Positions 21,573 to 33,522 of a stretch of DNA of 64,000 bases are shown piece by piece; positions within the stretch are counted from its first letter, which is position 1, and each line of letters starts with the position of its first letter. The position numbers were made by a program, and so were the translations under genes. The stretch lies in the NCBI RefSeq assembly GCF_004379255.2, contig NC_056043.1, positions 496,001 through 560,000 on the forward strand, read 5' to 3'. This stretch comes from Salvia splendens (Eukaryota; Streptophyta; Magnoliopsida; Lamiales; Lamiaceae). The notes beneath the pieces are model-generated. The model was not told where the DNA came from. It saw nothing but the letters and a program-made list of their open reading frames with translations, and did not search any database.

Positions 21573-21819
21573 TGTTGAGAAAAGGGGAAGTATCAATAAG
21601 CATTAAAGAAGAATAGAGTTCCAAGAAGCATTGAAGATGTGCATGCATTGTTCCAATAGTAGTGTAGTTCCATGAATATATATTTATTGTAGGATCTCAA
21701 AAGTCACCAACATCCCTATAAATATATGGGAGTTGAGTACCATTTCATCATTCAATCAAAATACAATAATCTTCTCCCATTGCTTTCTTCTCTAAATATG
21801 TTGTCTATACCATTCAACA
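21573..21819 (+). repeat. 5' LTR of the copia element
   Basis: 247 bp bounded by TGTTGA/TCAACA. A TATA box (tataaata) at 21717-21724 is the likely promoter core. Confidence 0.95.
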
Positions 21820-21831
21820 TGGTATCAAAGC
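21820..21831 (+). other. Primer binding site of the copia element
   Basis: tggtatcaaagc starts directly after the LTR. It resembles the complement of the 3' end of tRNA-iMet, the usual copia primer. Confidence 0.85.
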
Positions 21832-21938
21832 GGGTTTGGACTCAGATAAGGTATCATCATCGTCCTTGATACCTTTCTCGGCCCCTTCCCGTTTTTTTGT
21901 TTTTCCTTTTTCCGCTGTACCTATAACCATAAGCCAAA

Positions 21939-24900
21939 ATGTCAAATGACAACTATATAGTAACCGAAACCTCAGATTCATCTATGGCAGATGAATTTGC
22001 CCGGCAATTTGCCAACTTTATGCGCAATAGTTTTGCGATGAATCAACCAAATCCACCAGAAACAGCTGCCATGCCATTCAGAATTGACACGCAGCCCCTC
22101 CACATTGGTGGGAATAAGTTGAATGGAGAAAATTACGCCCTTTGGTCCGTATTGATGAAGACGGCAATAAGCGGTCGGGGAATGGTATCTCACGTCACCG
22201 GAGTGCCTCATTCCCCACCGCGAACCGATCCAGCCTTCATACAATGGGAACAAGCCGATCACTGTGTGATCACTTGGTTAGTACAAAACATTGAGCCTCG
22301 ACTGGTCAGTCGAGTTTCACAACATCCGACGGCAAAGCATATATGGGATGCATTGGCCGTCACATATGGGAGCGGAAGAGATAAAATCCAGGTGTATGAT
22401 CTTCAGTTCAAAGCAACCACACTGAGACAAGGAAGCAGTTCATTAGAAGAAATATGGAGCCGGTTGGGAGAGATCTGGATTTCAATCGACCAAAAACAGA
22501 CGAACCCAATGAAATGTCCAGAGGATATGGAGATTCATAACAAATTCATACAAGATCAGAGAGTATGTCAGTTTCTCTATGCAATTGATAGCAAATATGA
22601 AACAACTAAGAGGGAGATACTGAAAATGGACCCGCTTCCCTCCGTCGACTATGCGTACAACCTGATTCAGCAGGAGGAGACACGACTCCGAGTGCTACAA
22701 CAGGCAAACACCGGCGGAGCAGCTGCCATGGATGGAATTGGAACTGGCCTCGCCATCCGAGGGTGGCAGAACCCTACCGGCGGCTCTCGGGGTGGCGGTC
22801 GCGGCAGCAACGGTGGTGGTCGCGGCAGCAACAGTGGTGGTCGCGGCAGTGGCAATGATAGAAATCGGCGAAGTGATGAAGAAGACAAGTCAAAATTGGT
22901 GTGTTCCTACTGCAAACGGAAAAGACACACAAAAGATTCATGCTTTGAACTAGTTGGATATCCAGATTGGTGGGAAGAGAAGCACGGCAAGCCGCCGCAA
23001 CCGCAAACACCCTGGAACCGTGGCGGGCACGCCGCCGCAGCAGTTGGAGGCGACGGAGGCAACGCCGTGCAGGGGGTCGTGCAAACCGCCGGTGCTGTCC
23101 AGCCAGGAGGAAGGACCAGAAATGAAGCTGCTCAGCCGGCGAACACAACCGGGGCAGCAAACTTCGTTGCCAGCGGAAGTGGGAGTGTAATTCACGATTG
23201 GAGTGAAGAATTGATGAGGGGAGAGGCGGCGCCTGATTCAGGTAGATTAGGGTTAGGGGGCTCTTTTATTGGAAGCCCCCAAATCTTTGGGAAATTGCAG
23301 GTTTTACCCCACCAAAATTCTCAGTCACAATTAGCCCCCAAATCTCCTGAAAATTTCATAATTTCCCAAACCACTTGCCAAAATCGATTTCAGCCTCTCG
23401 AGAAGCTTGGAGTTGTGTGTGCAGTATCTAATGGCCATGAGAAAAATGATAAATGGATTTTTGACTGTGGGGCAACCGATACCATAACATATGATGCCTC
23501 AGACCTTACCAACCTTCAGAAACCTCTAAAATCTCATATCCAAACTGCCAATGGGGAATTTACGGTGGTTGAGGGGGCTGGAACCGTTAACATTTCCCCA
23601 ACTTTGCAGTTATCAAATTGTCTATATATTCCTTCGATGTCTCATAAGTTATTATCCATTAGTCATGTCACAAAGGAATTGAATTGTACGTTACTAATGC
23701 AGCCACAATTTTGTCTGTTGCAGGATATCCGAACCGGAGAGATAATTGGACGTGGCACTGAACGTGATGGGCTTTACTATGTGGATGAGATAGCTCAAAA
23801 AGGGACTGCCATGTTAACTCACGGATCAGCTGACCGGAAAGCTTGGCTTTGGCATCGGCGCTTGGGTCATCCATCTATCGGTTACTTAAAATTGTTATTT
23901 CCTAGTATTATTCCTAAGCATGACATGTACTGTGAAACTTGTCTTTTATCCAAAGTCATCGGAACTCTTACCCATTAAGTAATACTCGTGTTGAAACCCC
24001 ATTTGCCTTAGTACACTCTGATGTTTGGGGGCCCGCACCAGTTATTGGGGGGCAAGGTTTTCGATATTTCTTAGTTTTTGTGGATGATTGCACTCGCATG
24101 ACCTGGATATATTTCATGAAACAAAAATCTGAAGTTTTGTCACACTTTACCCATTTCTATAACCTTATCCAAACTCAGTTTCACAAAACCATTCAGGTCC
24201 TTCGGTCAGATAATGGGGGGGGAGTTCGTTAATTCTACCATGAAACAACTCTTCCAAAACAAAGGTCTTATACACCAAACCACATGTGCTCATACTCCCG
24301 AACAAAACGGTGTGGCTGAAAGGAAAAATCGATCTCTCCTCGAAATGACTCGTTCTATGCTTATAGAGTCAAAAGCCCCGAAACACTTCTGGCCAGAAGC
24401 CATTGCCACCTCAACCTATCTCTTAAACCGATTGCCCACAAGTATTCTCAAACACAAAACTCCTCTACAAGTCTTGTCCACCTTCACAAAAATTCCTCCG
24501 CCCTTGACTCTTGAACCTCGCGTCTTCGGATGCTCCGTTTTTGTCCACATTCATAAACATGAAAGAACTAAACTATCCCCTTGCGCTATCAAATGCGTTT
24601 TTGTAGGATATGGGGTAAATCAAAAGGGGTATAGGTGTTTCGATCCAAAGTCCAACCGGATGTTTGTTACAATGAACTGCAACTTTCTTGAAACTGAGTA
24701 CTTCTTTACCCATCTTAGCGGTCAGGGGGAGAGTAATGTTAGGGATAACAATGATACGGACCCGCTAAGTTGGATCTCAATGCCACTGCCAACGCCAAGC
24801 AATCCTGATGCGGATCTATCAGAGAAAACAGTAAGCAATTCCGCTGAGCAAGTCTCTGATGTGGTAGAGTCCATCGTAGAAAGTGGCATCGCCTCAAATA

Positions 24901-26765
24901 TTTCTCCGTTAAGGTTATCCAATGTAAGTAATCCTGTGGATACAGATAATTGTTTGGCTAACACTGTAAGTGCAGAAGAAAATTCAATTGAGGCCGAAGA
25001 AAGGGAAATTGAGGAAGTCGAGGTCGAAGGAGTTGACCCTGACACTGGGAGGTACATACTTCCACCAAGGTCAAACAGAGGAGTTCCACCCAAAAGGTAT
25101 ACGCCAGAGAGGATTGACAAGAAAAAGCGGTACTCTGTTGTGAACCTAGCCAAAGGCCATTTATCAGAGATGGCTCGGGCTTTCGAGAATGCACTATATG
25201 AGGAAGAAGAAATACCACAGACATGGGAAGAAGCTATGAAATTCAAGCATTGGAGGGAAGCAATGAAGAAAGAGATTGATGCACTGATTCGAAACCACAC
25301 ATGGGAGAAATGTGCTCTACCAGAAGGGAAACGACCAGTGGGTTGTCGATGGGTCTTCACTATCAAAAGAAGACCTGATGGCTCGATAGAAAGGTACAAG
25401 GCACGACTTGTCGCAAAAGGCTATACTCAGACATATGGAGTTGACTATTCTGAGACCTTCTCTCCAGTAGCTAAGATGAACACAATTCGGGTGTTGTTAT
25501 CCATTGCTGCTAATAGGGACTGGCCATTACACCAGTTTGATGTGACGAATGCCTTCCTACATGGAGAGTTGAAGAAGGAAGAAGAAGTTTACATGGAGGC
25601 ACCCCCAGGTTTTGCAACAGATTTTAAAGCAGGTGAAGGGTGCCGATTGAGGAAGACCTTGTATGGATTGAAGCAATCTCCAAGAGTATGGTTTGGGAAG
25701 TTTGCTGGGGCAATGATTAGCTATGGATATACACAGAGCAATTCAGACCATACGCTATTTTTTAAGAAGCAGGGTGACAAGATCACATGTTTAATCATAT
25801 ATGTTGATGACATGATTATTACAGGTGACGACCTAGAAGAGATTGAGGAATTAAAGAAAAATCTTTTTCAGGAATTTGAGATGAAGGACTTGGGGAATCT
25901 CAAGTACTTTCTTGGGATTGAAGTGCTAAGGTCAACCAAAGGAATTTTTCTGCGACAAAGGAAGTATATCTTGGACATCCTAGCAGAGACTGGCCTACTG
26001 GAATGTAAACCAGCAGACACTCCTCTGGCGGTTAATCACGGATTACAAATCAGAGAAGGAGCCAAGTTGGCTGACCGTAGTCGATATCAGCGACTAGTCG
26101 GAAAACTCATATATCTCTCGCACACTAGGCCAGATATTGCCTATGCAGTTGGGGTCGTAAGTCAGTTCATGCATAAGCCGCAGACAGATCACATGGAGGC
26201 AGCACTTAGGATTTGTCGGTATTTGAAGGGAACTCCAGGGCATGGAGTGTTGTTCGCTAAAAATGGGCATCTTGAGATTCATGGTTATACAGATGCTGAC
26301 TGGGCAGGGAACCCAAACGATAGGAAGTCTACAGCAGGCTACTTTACCTTTGTTGGAGGTAATTTGGTAACATGGAGAAGTAAGAAGCAGAAGGTGGTGG
26401 CTCTTTCGAGTGCCGAAGCAGAATTTCGTGGGATTAAAAGTGGGTTGACCGAGATTTTATGGTTAAGGAGATTGATGAAAGAGATTAATCTCCCTCCAAG
26501 CAAGTGCCAGTTGTATTGTGATAACAAAGCCGCTATAAGCATCTCACAAAATCCAGTACAACATGATCGAACGAAGCATGTGGAGGTTGACAGACACTTC
26601 ATCAAAGAAAACATTGAGAATGGGATTGTCGAACTCCCTTTTGTTCGCTCTGGGGATCAACTTGCCGACATCCTAACTAAAGCAGTCAACTCAAGGAGCT
26701 TTGAAGATGTGCTTTCCAAATTGAGTTTTGGAGATCCCACCACTCAATTTGAGGGGGAGTGTTGA
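21939..26765 (+). pseudogene. Copia gag-pol polyprotein with two single-base frameshifts
   Basis: ATG at 21939. Gag is followed by a glycine-rich stretch and a CCHC knuckle (C-x2-C-x4-H-x4-C, 22902-22943). The protease has DCGATD (~23463), with Cys where most copia proteases have Ser or Thr. A GAG-pre-integrase H..H..C..C module lies near 23850-23945, followed by the integrase core (HSDVWGP, ~24016). The RT has YVDDMIITGDD (25800) and RNase H has TDADWAG (~26290). The frame leaves at an A-run near 23952 (one base short) and is restored at an eight-G run, 24215-24222 (one base over), so only ~88 codons of integrase lie out of frame. Stop 26763-26765. Both breaks are in homopolymers, so assembly error is possible. 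Confidence 0.9.
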
Positions 26766-27006
26766 GAAAAGGGGAAGTATCAATAAGCATTAAAGAAGAA
26801 TAGAGTTCCAAGAAGCATTGAAGATGTGCATGCATTGTTCCAATAGTAGTGTAGTTCCATGAATATATATTTATTGTAGGATCTCAAAAGTCACCAACAT
26901 CCCTATAAATATATGGGAGTTGAGTACCATTTCATCATTCAATCAAAATACAATAATCTTCTCCCATTGCTTTCTTCTCTAAATATGTTGTCTATACCAT
27001 TCAACA
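26760..27006 (+). repeat. 3' LTR of the copia element
   Basis: 247 bp. I found no difference from the 5' LTR on reading both. The coding frame ends a few bases inside it. Confidence 0.95.
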
Positions 27007-27082
27007 ATTTGCATATAAACAAAAAAAGAATTGAAAGAAGAAAAATATGCACTCAACTAAACAGATATATATCAACGTCAAA

Positions 27083-29741
27083 CTATGGTTGGATATCCTC
27101 CTCTATAATTTCGGAGGTCAAACCTGAATTTCTGATCTTTGTTGCATTGTGTTTTGTTGTTACCATCTTAAACTTTTGCAGTTCAGACAACCACCGAATC
27201 CGTTTCGGGAGTGTCTCCAGATGTGGACAGTTATTGATTTCTAGTTTCTTGAGACTCCACATTCCATAAACACCAACTTGTATCATTCTAAGATTCCACA
27301 ATTCATTGATGTCAAGCGCATCAAGCTTAGGAAATCCGCCTTGTTGGATCACCATTTCCTGACCAGTGTATGCATTTCGCAGTTTGAGCTTGCTTAGGGA
27401 ACTGAGCTTCTCTAATATCGGCATGGGGTCTTCATCAAGACAAGTATTTATCAATGCTATGTACTCAATCTCTTGAGGTAGATTATCTGCATTTGGTAGC
27501 CTACCTATGCGCCCATCTACTTTTAGTACCTTGAGTCTTTGTATACCACCAATTTCATCCAAACACGGCATGCTTCTAAAACGAAACCCTCTCACGGAAA
27601 GAGCATCAATGTTCGGAAACTTAGCTAGTGATGCAAAGAGCTTGCCTACATCCGAGTTTTCATCAACATCTTCAATGCCCAACATTCGGAGTTTCATCCT
27701 GAAGCTTGGGTCCTCATATGTCCAATCATAAATCGAGATGTATGCTAGGGTCTCCAAATTCCGCAGCACATCTACTTTCAAAGGCTTCCGGAAAATCACA
27801 TTAGACATGTGGAGATTACGAAGGTTGCCCATTGGCCATATAATATTTGGCACCTTCACCAGAAAGTTCTGTGCTATATCAAGAACTTCAAGTTTTTCCA
27901 GATGCTCCAGCGAGTGTGGGATCTCTTGTATGTAATTGTTTCTCAATCCTAAGTATCTTAGCTTAACCAACGCACCGATTGCTTCTGATAAAGTCTTCAC
28001 CCCAAAATCTTCCATGTCAAGTATTTTGAGTGATTCAAAACTCTCCCAATAAGACGAGCTCGCGTTGTCCAAGTAGCTACCACCTCCATGGAAGATGAGA
28101 GAAATAAGTTGTTTGCTATCTTCATTTGTGAAATGATTAAATTTCTCTCTGCCACAACGGATAATACGATGACGGGCATTCTGAGAGGGAGAGGGCCTAC
28201 TGTTTCCATTGCTCCTTAAGATCTCTAAGCCCATTTCCTCTTCTGCCTTTTTGATTGATATCATGTGTAATAGAGGATTGAGGCGACACCTTTTTTTGAA
28301 ATAGTGTTGCTTCACAACTTCAAGAATCGATTGATGAGCAAAAATCCATGTAACTTGTACGAAATGTAATCCATTTGCAGCCCAAATCTGTTCCAACTTT
28401 TCTTCTCTCATTATTGCATTTTCCTTAAAAAAGGACAAATACAAGAAATGTGGCTTGACACGGTCTTCCAATTCATGATACATCGGTTCCAATAACTTCA
28501 ACGATTCACTCAAATCAACTGAATCAAAAACTTGTTCCCATTCCATACCTGAAAGTCTTTGTTTTGCTTTCTGCCTTGCAACATCTCTTATAGCCAACGG
28601 CAAACCCCCACATTTTTTCAACATCTCTTTGCCCTTCCTCTCCAACTCCTTTGAGAATTTATTCACATCCCTTGTAATTTTATTAACTGTTTTCAAAAAC
28701 AATTGCCAGCTCTTATTAGAATCCAAAGCCTTCATCTCATGAGTATAATTGACACTGGTTTTTGTAATCTCATAGCGGCTTGTTAACAGCAACGTCGATC
28801 TGCTTCCATCAGAGTCTGCATGTATTTATATATATGCATGATAAGAACAATTATGATATAAAAGGAAACTTGGAAGTCTAATGACTGTATAATTTAGATT
28901 ATTTGATATAGGTATTTGGTTAAATATACATTTATAGTCTGAATTTTCCGTTTAGTTTAACTTTATAGCATCAGTTTTTATTTACCAATATGTAGCCTGA
29001 ATTTCAGTTCAAAAAATTTGTTTCTAAGATAAACAAAACGGACAAAGATATATACCTCGAGATGGAAGACCTTTCAAGATGTACTTCAAATCCGTTTCTT
29101 CCAGCATATTGTCCGAAACTATGAAATATGAATTATTTAGTCGCAGGTGCCCGTGAAGCATCCGTAGGAGACTTCGGTTGTCCATTTCATCCAATGGCGG
29201 ATCGGGTTTTGCATATCGTCCCACCATTTGCTTTATAAGTTTCATAAGTATCTCTCTGTTAGTCGTGTCACTAGAAATGCGTACCCAAGCATGACACTGG
29301 AACGGGCCAGCTCCGGCCTTGTACAATTGTCTGGCGAGAGTTGTCTTCCCGATACCAATCATGCCTTTAATTAAAAAAATCTGTAGGTGATCAAAATTTT
29401 TTAATATCGCTCTGTCAAGCAACTGCTTAACGTTTTCCTCCAACCCCACCACTTCTTCATCTTCGTCTTCTTCTTTATCATCAACGAGGAACTCATACGT
29501 AATTTTGGACTCGGAATCTACAACTTTCCAAGTCCATGACATCTTGAGCCAACTGGACCAAGTCAGCAGTGAAATATTCTAGCCTTCTCGTCTCTTCCAT
29601 TTTCAAGTCTTTCAAGAAATCTAGCAAATGTGTAAGCTCAGCAATTTTGCACTCTAACATCGATTTGTTGGAGCTATTCTTACATGTAACAAGCAAACTT
29701 TTGAGATCTTCTATCATCCCTAAGAGCGCAGCCTCCGCCAT
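27083..29741 (-). pseudogene. NLR gene A (divergent family), frameshifted
   Basis: Model: exon 1 29741-29056, intron 29055-28816, exon 2 28815-27083, stop TAG. The splice restores SR-DSDGSRSTLLLTSR. Exon 1 begins MAEAALLGMIEDLKSL (CC) and has P-loop GMIGIGKTT and a degenerate kinase-2, SYFIVSDN. Exon 2 has CGGLPLAI, HFLYLSFFKEN in place of RNBS-D, LNP at the MHD site and regular LRRs (LRYLGLRNNYIQEIP). The CC and NB-ARC are in different frames: near 29495-29520 the gene is 8 bases shorter than gene D, so the CC frame stops at 29493. It could still give a ~82-residue CC peptide. The copia insertion lies just downstream. Confidence 0.8.
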
Positions 29742-29971
29742 GTTTAAGCTTCTACAATAACTGCACTTAATAAGATCGGTGCATGTATACAAAATAATAC
29801 TACTCCCTATATTTAATTAACATTTTTTGCAATTACGATAATGCTTAACATAGCGTTGATTGAATCATGCATGATGCATATTTTACCAAACAAGATCTTC
29901 TGAAACTCTCTCTTCATGGAAGATTTAGAAGATCATGTGAAGAATTTTAAAACAGAAAGGAGAGAAAATAC

Positions 29972-30324
29972 CTTTTTGTGACCACAACTTCCTCTTCCTC
30001 GGCTTCTTCTTTGTCTCCAATATTTTCCTCATCAGCTCGAAGGTGTATCATCCGCATCTTTGTCACCTTGATCTTTTCTTGGAGGTCCTTGAGCACGTAA
30101 CAGGAAAGGTCCACGTCCATGACATTGTAAGCCAATTCGACCAAGTCAGCTATTAAATTTTCTAGCCTGCTCTTCTCTTTTGATTTCAAGTCTCTCAAGA
30201 AATCCAACATCTTTTCCAGCTCTTCAATTTTGCTCTTGATGACTAATCTCTCCAAGCATTTTGTACATGTAACATGCAAACTCTCGAGATCTCGTATCAT
30301 CCATGAGACCGCAGCCTCCACCAT
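29972..30324 (-). CDS. A2: extra CC-domain exon upstream of NLR gene A
   Basis: ATG at 30324-30322 starts MVEAAVSWMIRDLESLHVTC, a full paralogue of the CC exon through the acidic EEAEEEEVVV just before the NB-ARC. There the sequence switches to acaaaaag|gtattttc, the end of this family's non-coding leader exons, including their splice donor (GT at 29971-29970). No NB-ARC follows. The predicted acceptor of gene A (gtgcag, exon from 29760) is in a matching phase, so splicing would fuse A2 through SYCRSLN to the CC of gene A: 206 codons before the frameshift stop at 29493. It is otherwise a stand-alone CC fragment. Confidence 0.6.
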
Positions 30325-30370
30325 GTTTAAGCTTCTACAATAACTGCACTTCATAAGATCAAAGTAATTG

Positions 30371-30556
30371 CTCCCTCCATTTTTTAATAAACTTTATCTT
30401 TTTTACTATATATTTGTGTCTTGTTTAAAAAACTGAGAGTAATTTTATGATATAGGATGTCTATTCGAATAAATGCCTGCACTTCATAAGATCAAAAACT
30501 GAGGCGCTTAAACTGTTCGAATAAATGCCTGCAAATGTTCAATAAGGTGGAGGGAG
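30371..30556. mobile_element. Possible decayed Stowaway MITE
   Basis: CTCCCTCCAT at 30371 and its near complement tggagggag ending at 30556, followed by TA, resemble Stowaway termini ~186 bp apart. The left TA is missing. The interior has a partial duplication (gaataaatgcctgca twice). Confidence 0.4.
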
Positions 30557-30774
30557 TATATTCAATGAGATCGCGGATTTAATTTAACTAATTCATTCAA
30601 TTAAGATAAATCTTGCTAATGTCACTGAACTAAATCTTCGAACAACTCTCTATTTAACAGAAACGATTCAGTGTTAAATCAAATTTCTGAGGTGAACTAT
30701 TTCAAATTCAAACTACAACATATATAATCATCTTGATGAATTTTGAAACTATTTAAAGGGAGAAAAGAAAATAC

Positions 30775-30880
30775 CTTTATGTGAATCTGTCTCCTTACCT
30801 TGCTGGTTTCAACTTGATTTTTGGATTCAATCACTCTCTTTTTTCAATTTCTTTCGGAGCTGGAAAGGATTTTGAATTAC
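30775..30880 (-). promoter_or_regulatory. Non-coding leader exon of the divergent NLR family, copy at A
   Basis: On the minus strand a ~100-base segment ends acataaag|gtattttc (donor GT at 30774-30773). Near-identical segments lie at 36677, 37039 and 43446, always upstream of an NLR gene of this family. I read them as 5' UTR exons spliced to the acceptor before each start codon. The upstream boundary is approximate. Confidence 0.5.
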
Positions 30881-31169
30881 AAATTCATAATGTCAACTGA
30901 CAATTAACAATAAAATAATAGGAAAATTAGCTGGTTAGAGAAATAAAATATTGTAAGGAAGTCAGTCGGTCAGATAAATTAATTTATTTGCTGCATTTGT
31001 CAATAAATTTTGTTTAAGACTCCTTTAATTGGAATTATTCCTCTGTGGAAAAGAAATCAGTTTCATTTTATGATCACTTTAGAAGATTAAATCTAGAATG
31101 AGAAAAAAAAGTTTAGAGTTTCTAAAACTAGCTGGATAACAGCCTTAATATTGAATTTTTCAGTATGCT

Positions 31170-32140
31170 TTATAAAAAAACTCAGTTTTCCACTCTCATT
31201 AATATACTCCAATTAATGATATGATGTAGCAATAAATTTATATCAGTTGCCTGATAAAATAGTTTGCCACCTCACCTCAAGCTTTATATTGTTCCAATTA
31301 GAAATGAACAAATCCTAACTCGATATTAATTAAATTTAATTAGAAATGATGCACTGTATATATGAATGCACACAATTGGTTATCCAATTTTTATACGTTG
31401 ATCATGTATGGATACTGAATTAAAACTAATATTAACCCTCAATCACCTTTTTTCTGTGTAGTAATTTTAAATTTAAGTTCTTATCATTTACTATTAAGAC
31501 TATTAATAGGTTTCGGAGCTGATACTGTATTTCACACCGTAAACAAGATAAACTCCGCCAAACGTTCGTACACAAAAAAAATTGACATTTGATTTAATCA
31601 ATAAATGATCATGTGCATCGATTTTGTAATATTTCACATGCTAAAATGGATGGTTGTTAGAATTTATTTTTTCTGTTTGAATAATGAAGGTTGTTAGAGT
31701 TAGTAAACTGCAAGTGGGTTTTATTTTTTTTTAGGAACGTGAGAGGTCATCTCTGATGGCTAAGTTAGAGAACCAAAACATTGTTTAACAACAAGTTACA
31801 TTTTTCTAAATTTATATAACTACTATTTATAATAATAATTAATTTAATTCAATGCCACCCCCACCAGCAGTTTGTAGAATGTGACACATTAATATTGAAT
31901 GGCAAGTTGATACTATTTGTTTATTTACATAAAACAACGTTGATGTCTCTCATAATTAATCTGATTATTAATTATTATAGAAGTGCAATTACACTTGCAT
32001 AAAATGAATTAAATCATTATTTGCGCTTTAGAAATAACTCCAACGGCAAGTGGTTGAGTATTAACTTTACAACAAAAATAAGAAAATCACATTTTAATAG
32101 TCAACAACTAGGTGAAGAGGAGCAATCATCTTAATTTTAT
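31170..32140 (+). repeat. NLR-associated spacer repeat, copy 2
   Basis: Carries the same ordered blocks as the copy at 18.36 kb (ccactctcattaatatactc, gttccaattagaaa, gttagtaaactgcaagtggg, aatgccacccccaccag). It lacks the hAT element at the actgcaag site (31709). It is closest to the copy at 45.3-46.2 kb. Confidence 0.8.
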
Positions 32141-32697
32141 GATAATAAATACATTATCTTGAATACAAATATATGATGAACTTTGAATCCATTCAACGAA
32201 GGAAAAAATACTTTAGATATCACAATTATTTTAGTTAAACAAAAACTTTCAAAAGTATATTGTTTAAAGTTGGGCCTTGCTAGAAGTTTAGACCGGGCCG
32301 GAATATACAGTTGAGGTGTGGTAGGCCCGAGACAACCAGTCTAATGGATTTAGTTTTAGCAATTTATTCAATTGTAATAAAGTTAAGAGAGTCGAACAAC
32401 TTGTATATTTGGAGCCCATACGAAAATCTAGGATTGGACAAGCCCATATCCGTTGCCTTCAATTTTTTATATGGGGTAATTAAATAATTCCATCAAAAAT
32501 CAAAATCTGATTAATTCACTGCTCAATTTCTAATTATCTTTGAGTTATACCTTTCCTATGAATTATACATATTGGCTAAAAAAATTTAATTATCTTAAGT
32601 TATATATTTGTATTTTTTAACCCGATGTATTATTTCGCTTTTTTTGACAAAAAACATAACTTCAATAACTCTTGCTTTATTCCACAACCTACTTTAC
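32141..32697. other. Spacer with block shared with 37.6 and 46.4 kb
   Basis: Non-coding. gatatcacaattattttag (32217) and aaaatcaaaatctgattaat (32496) recur at 37592 and 37829, showing that the gene A to B spacer and the gene B upstream region are duplicates. Confidence 0.6.
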
Positions 32698-32699
32698 TA

Positions 32700-33005
32700 C
32701 TCCCTCCGTCCACGAAAAATAGGGCACTTTGTGAATGACACGAGTTTTAATGTAGAATTGGTAAATTAAGAGGGTTTAGGGTTTAGTAAGAGAGAAGGGA
32801 AAAAAGTAAGAGAGAAGTAGTGTTAGTGGAATGTGAGATCCATATTAGTAAGAGAGAATGGAAAAAAGTAAGAAAGAAGTAGTGTTAGTGGAATGTGGGG
32901 GTCCATATTATTAGTAAGAGAACAGTTGTTGAAAACTTTCCTTTTTTCAATGGTATGGACAACAAAAAATGGCAAATGTGCCCTATTTTTCATAGACGGA
33001 GGGAG
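32700..33005. mobile_element. Stowaway MITE (306 bp)
   Basis: CTCCCTCCGTCCACGAAAAA at the left and its complement at the right (ending 33005), with TA flanking both sides (32698-32699, 33006-33007), are the Stowaway/Tc1-mariner hallmarks. The inner part holds a ~65-bp imperfect tandem duplication (gtaagagagaagggaaaaaa...gtgttagtggaatgtg). Confidence 0.9.
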
Positions 33006-33224
33006 TATTTCTTTATTTTTCTTACTTTATTCCCCTCTCCTACTTTCAACACAATTTTTTAATCTCCATTGGGTATTACTTTATACATATTTATAATGTT
33101 TGTAAAGTTATACTCTATTCATAATAGGAGCAATGCTTTTATTTTGTGATTTCATTAATTTTCATGTTTGCATCACTTAAGTTGTATGTTTAAGGCTAAT
33201 TAAGTAATTGAACTTAGTTGCATT

Positions 33225-33522
33225 GAAACAGTAGAAACAATATATCTGTTTACTTATTTAAACCTACGCAGTTTGACTCTCTTTTGCGTTCCGGGAAAAA
33301 ACCAACAAAGAAAATACGGAGCCTTATTATTATGTTCGACACGATACATTCAAACAAATTAGATACCAAAAATAAAGGACAAAATCATAAAGATACAGTG
33401 GTTGATGAAGTTTGCAACAAGGTCTGGCGACGGCCGGTGGTGAAGAAATGACCGAGCTGGTGAGTTCAGCCGCTCGTCGAGGTACACGTATCGGTCTACA
33501 TTGCACCTTCTACAACTTCAAA
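33225..33522 (-). repeat. NLR downstream block, copy B
   Basis: Matches the blocks at 21.1 and 39.0 kb (gacaaagaaaatac, cgacacgatacattc, gtacacgtatcggtc). It directly follows the stop of gene B and may be its 3' UTR. Confidence 0.65.

Larger units (their letters stand above)
21573..27006 (+). mobile_element. Full-length Ty1/copia LTR retrotransposon
   Basis: Two 247-bp LTRs (21573-21819, 26760-27006) that look identical base for base enclose gag-pol. The 5-bp TSD atttg is exact (21568-21572, 27007-27011). The PBS tggtatcaaagc at 21820 matches an initiator tRNA-Met type site apart from one base, and a purine tract (gaggggga) precedes the 3' LTR. Domain order gag-protease-integrase-RT-RNase H is that of copia. 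LTR identity implies a recent insertion. Confidence 0.96.
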
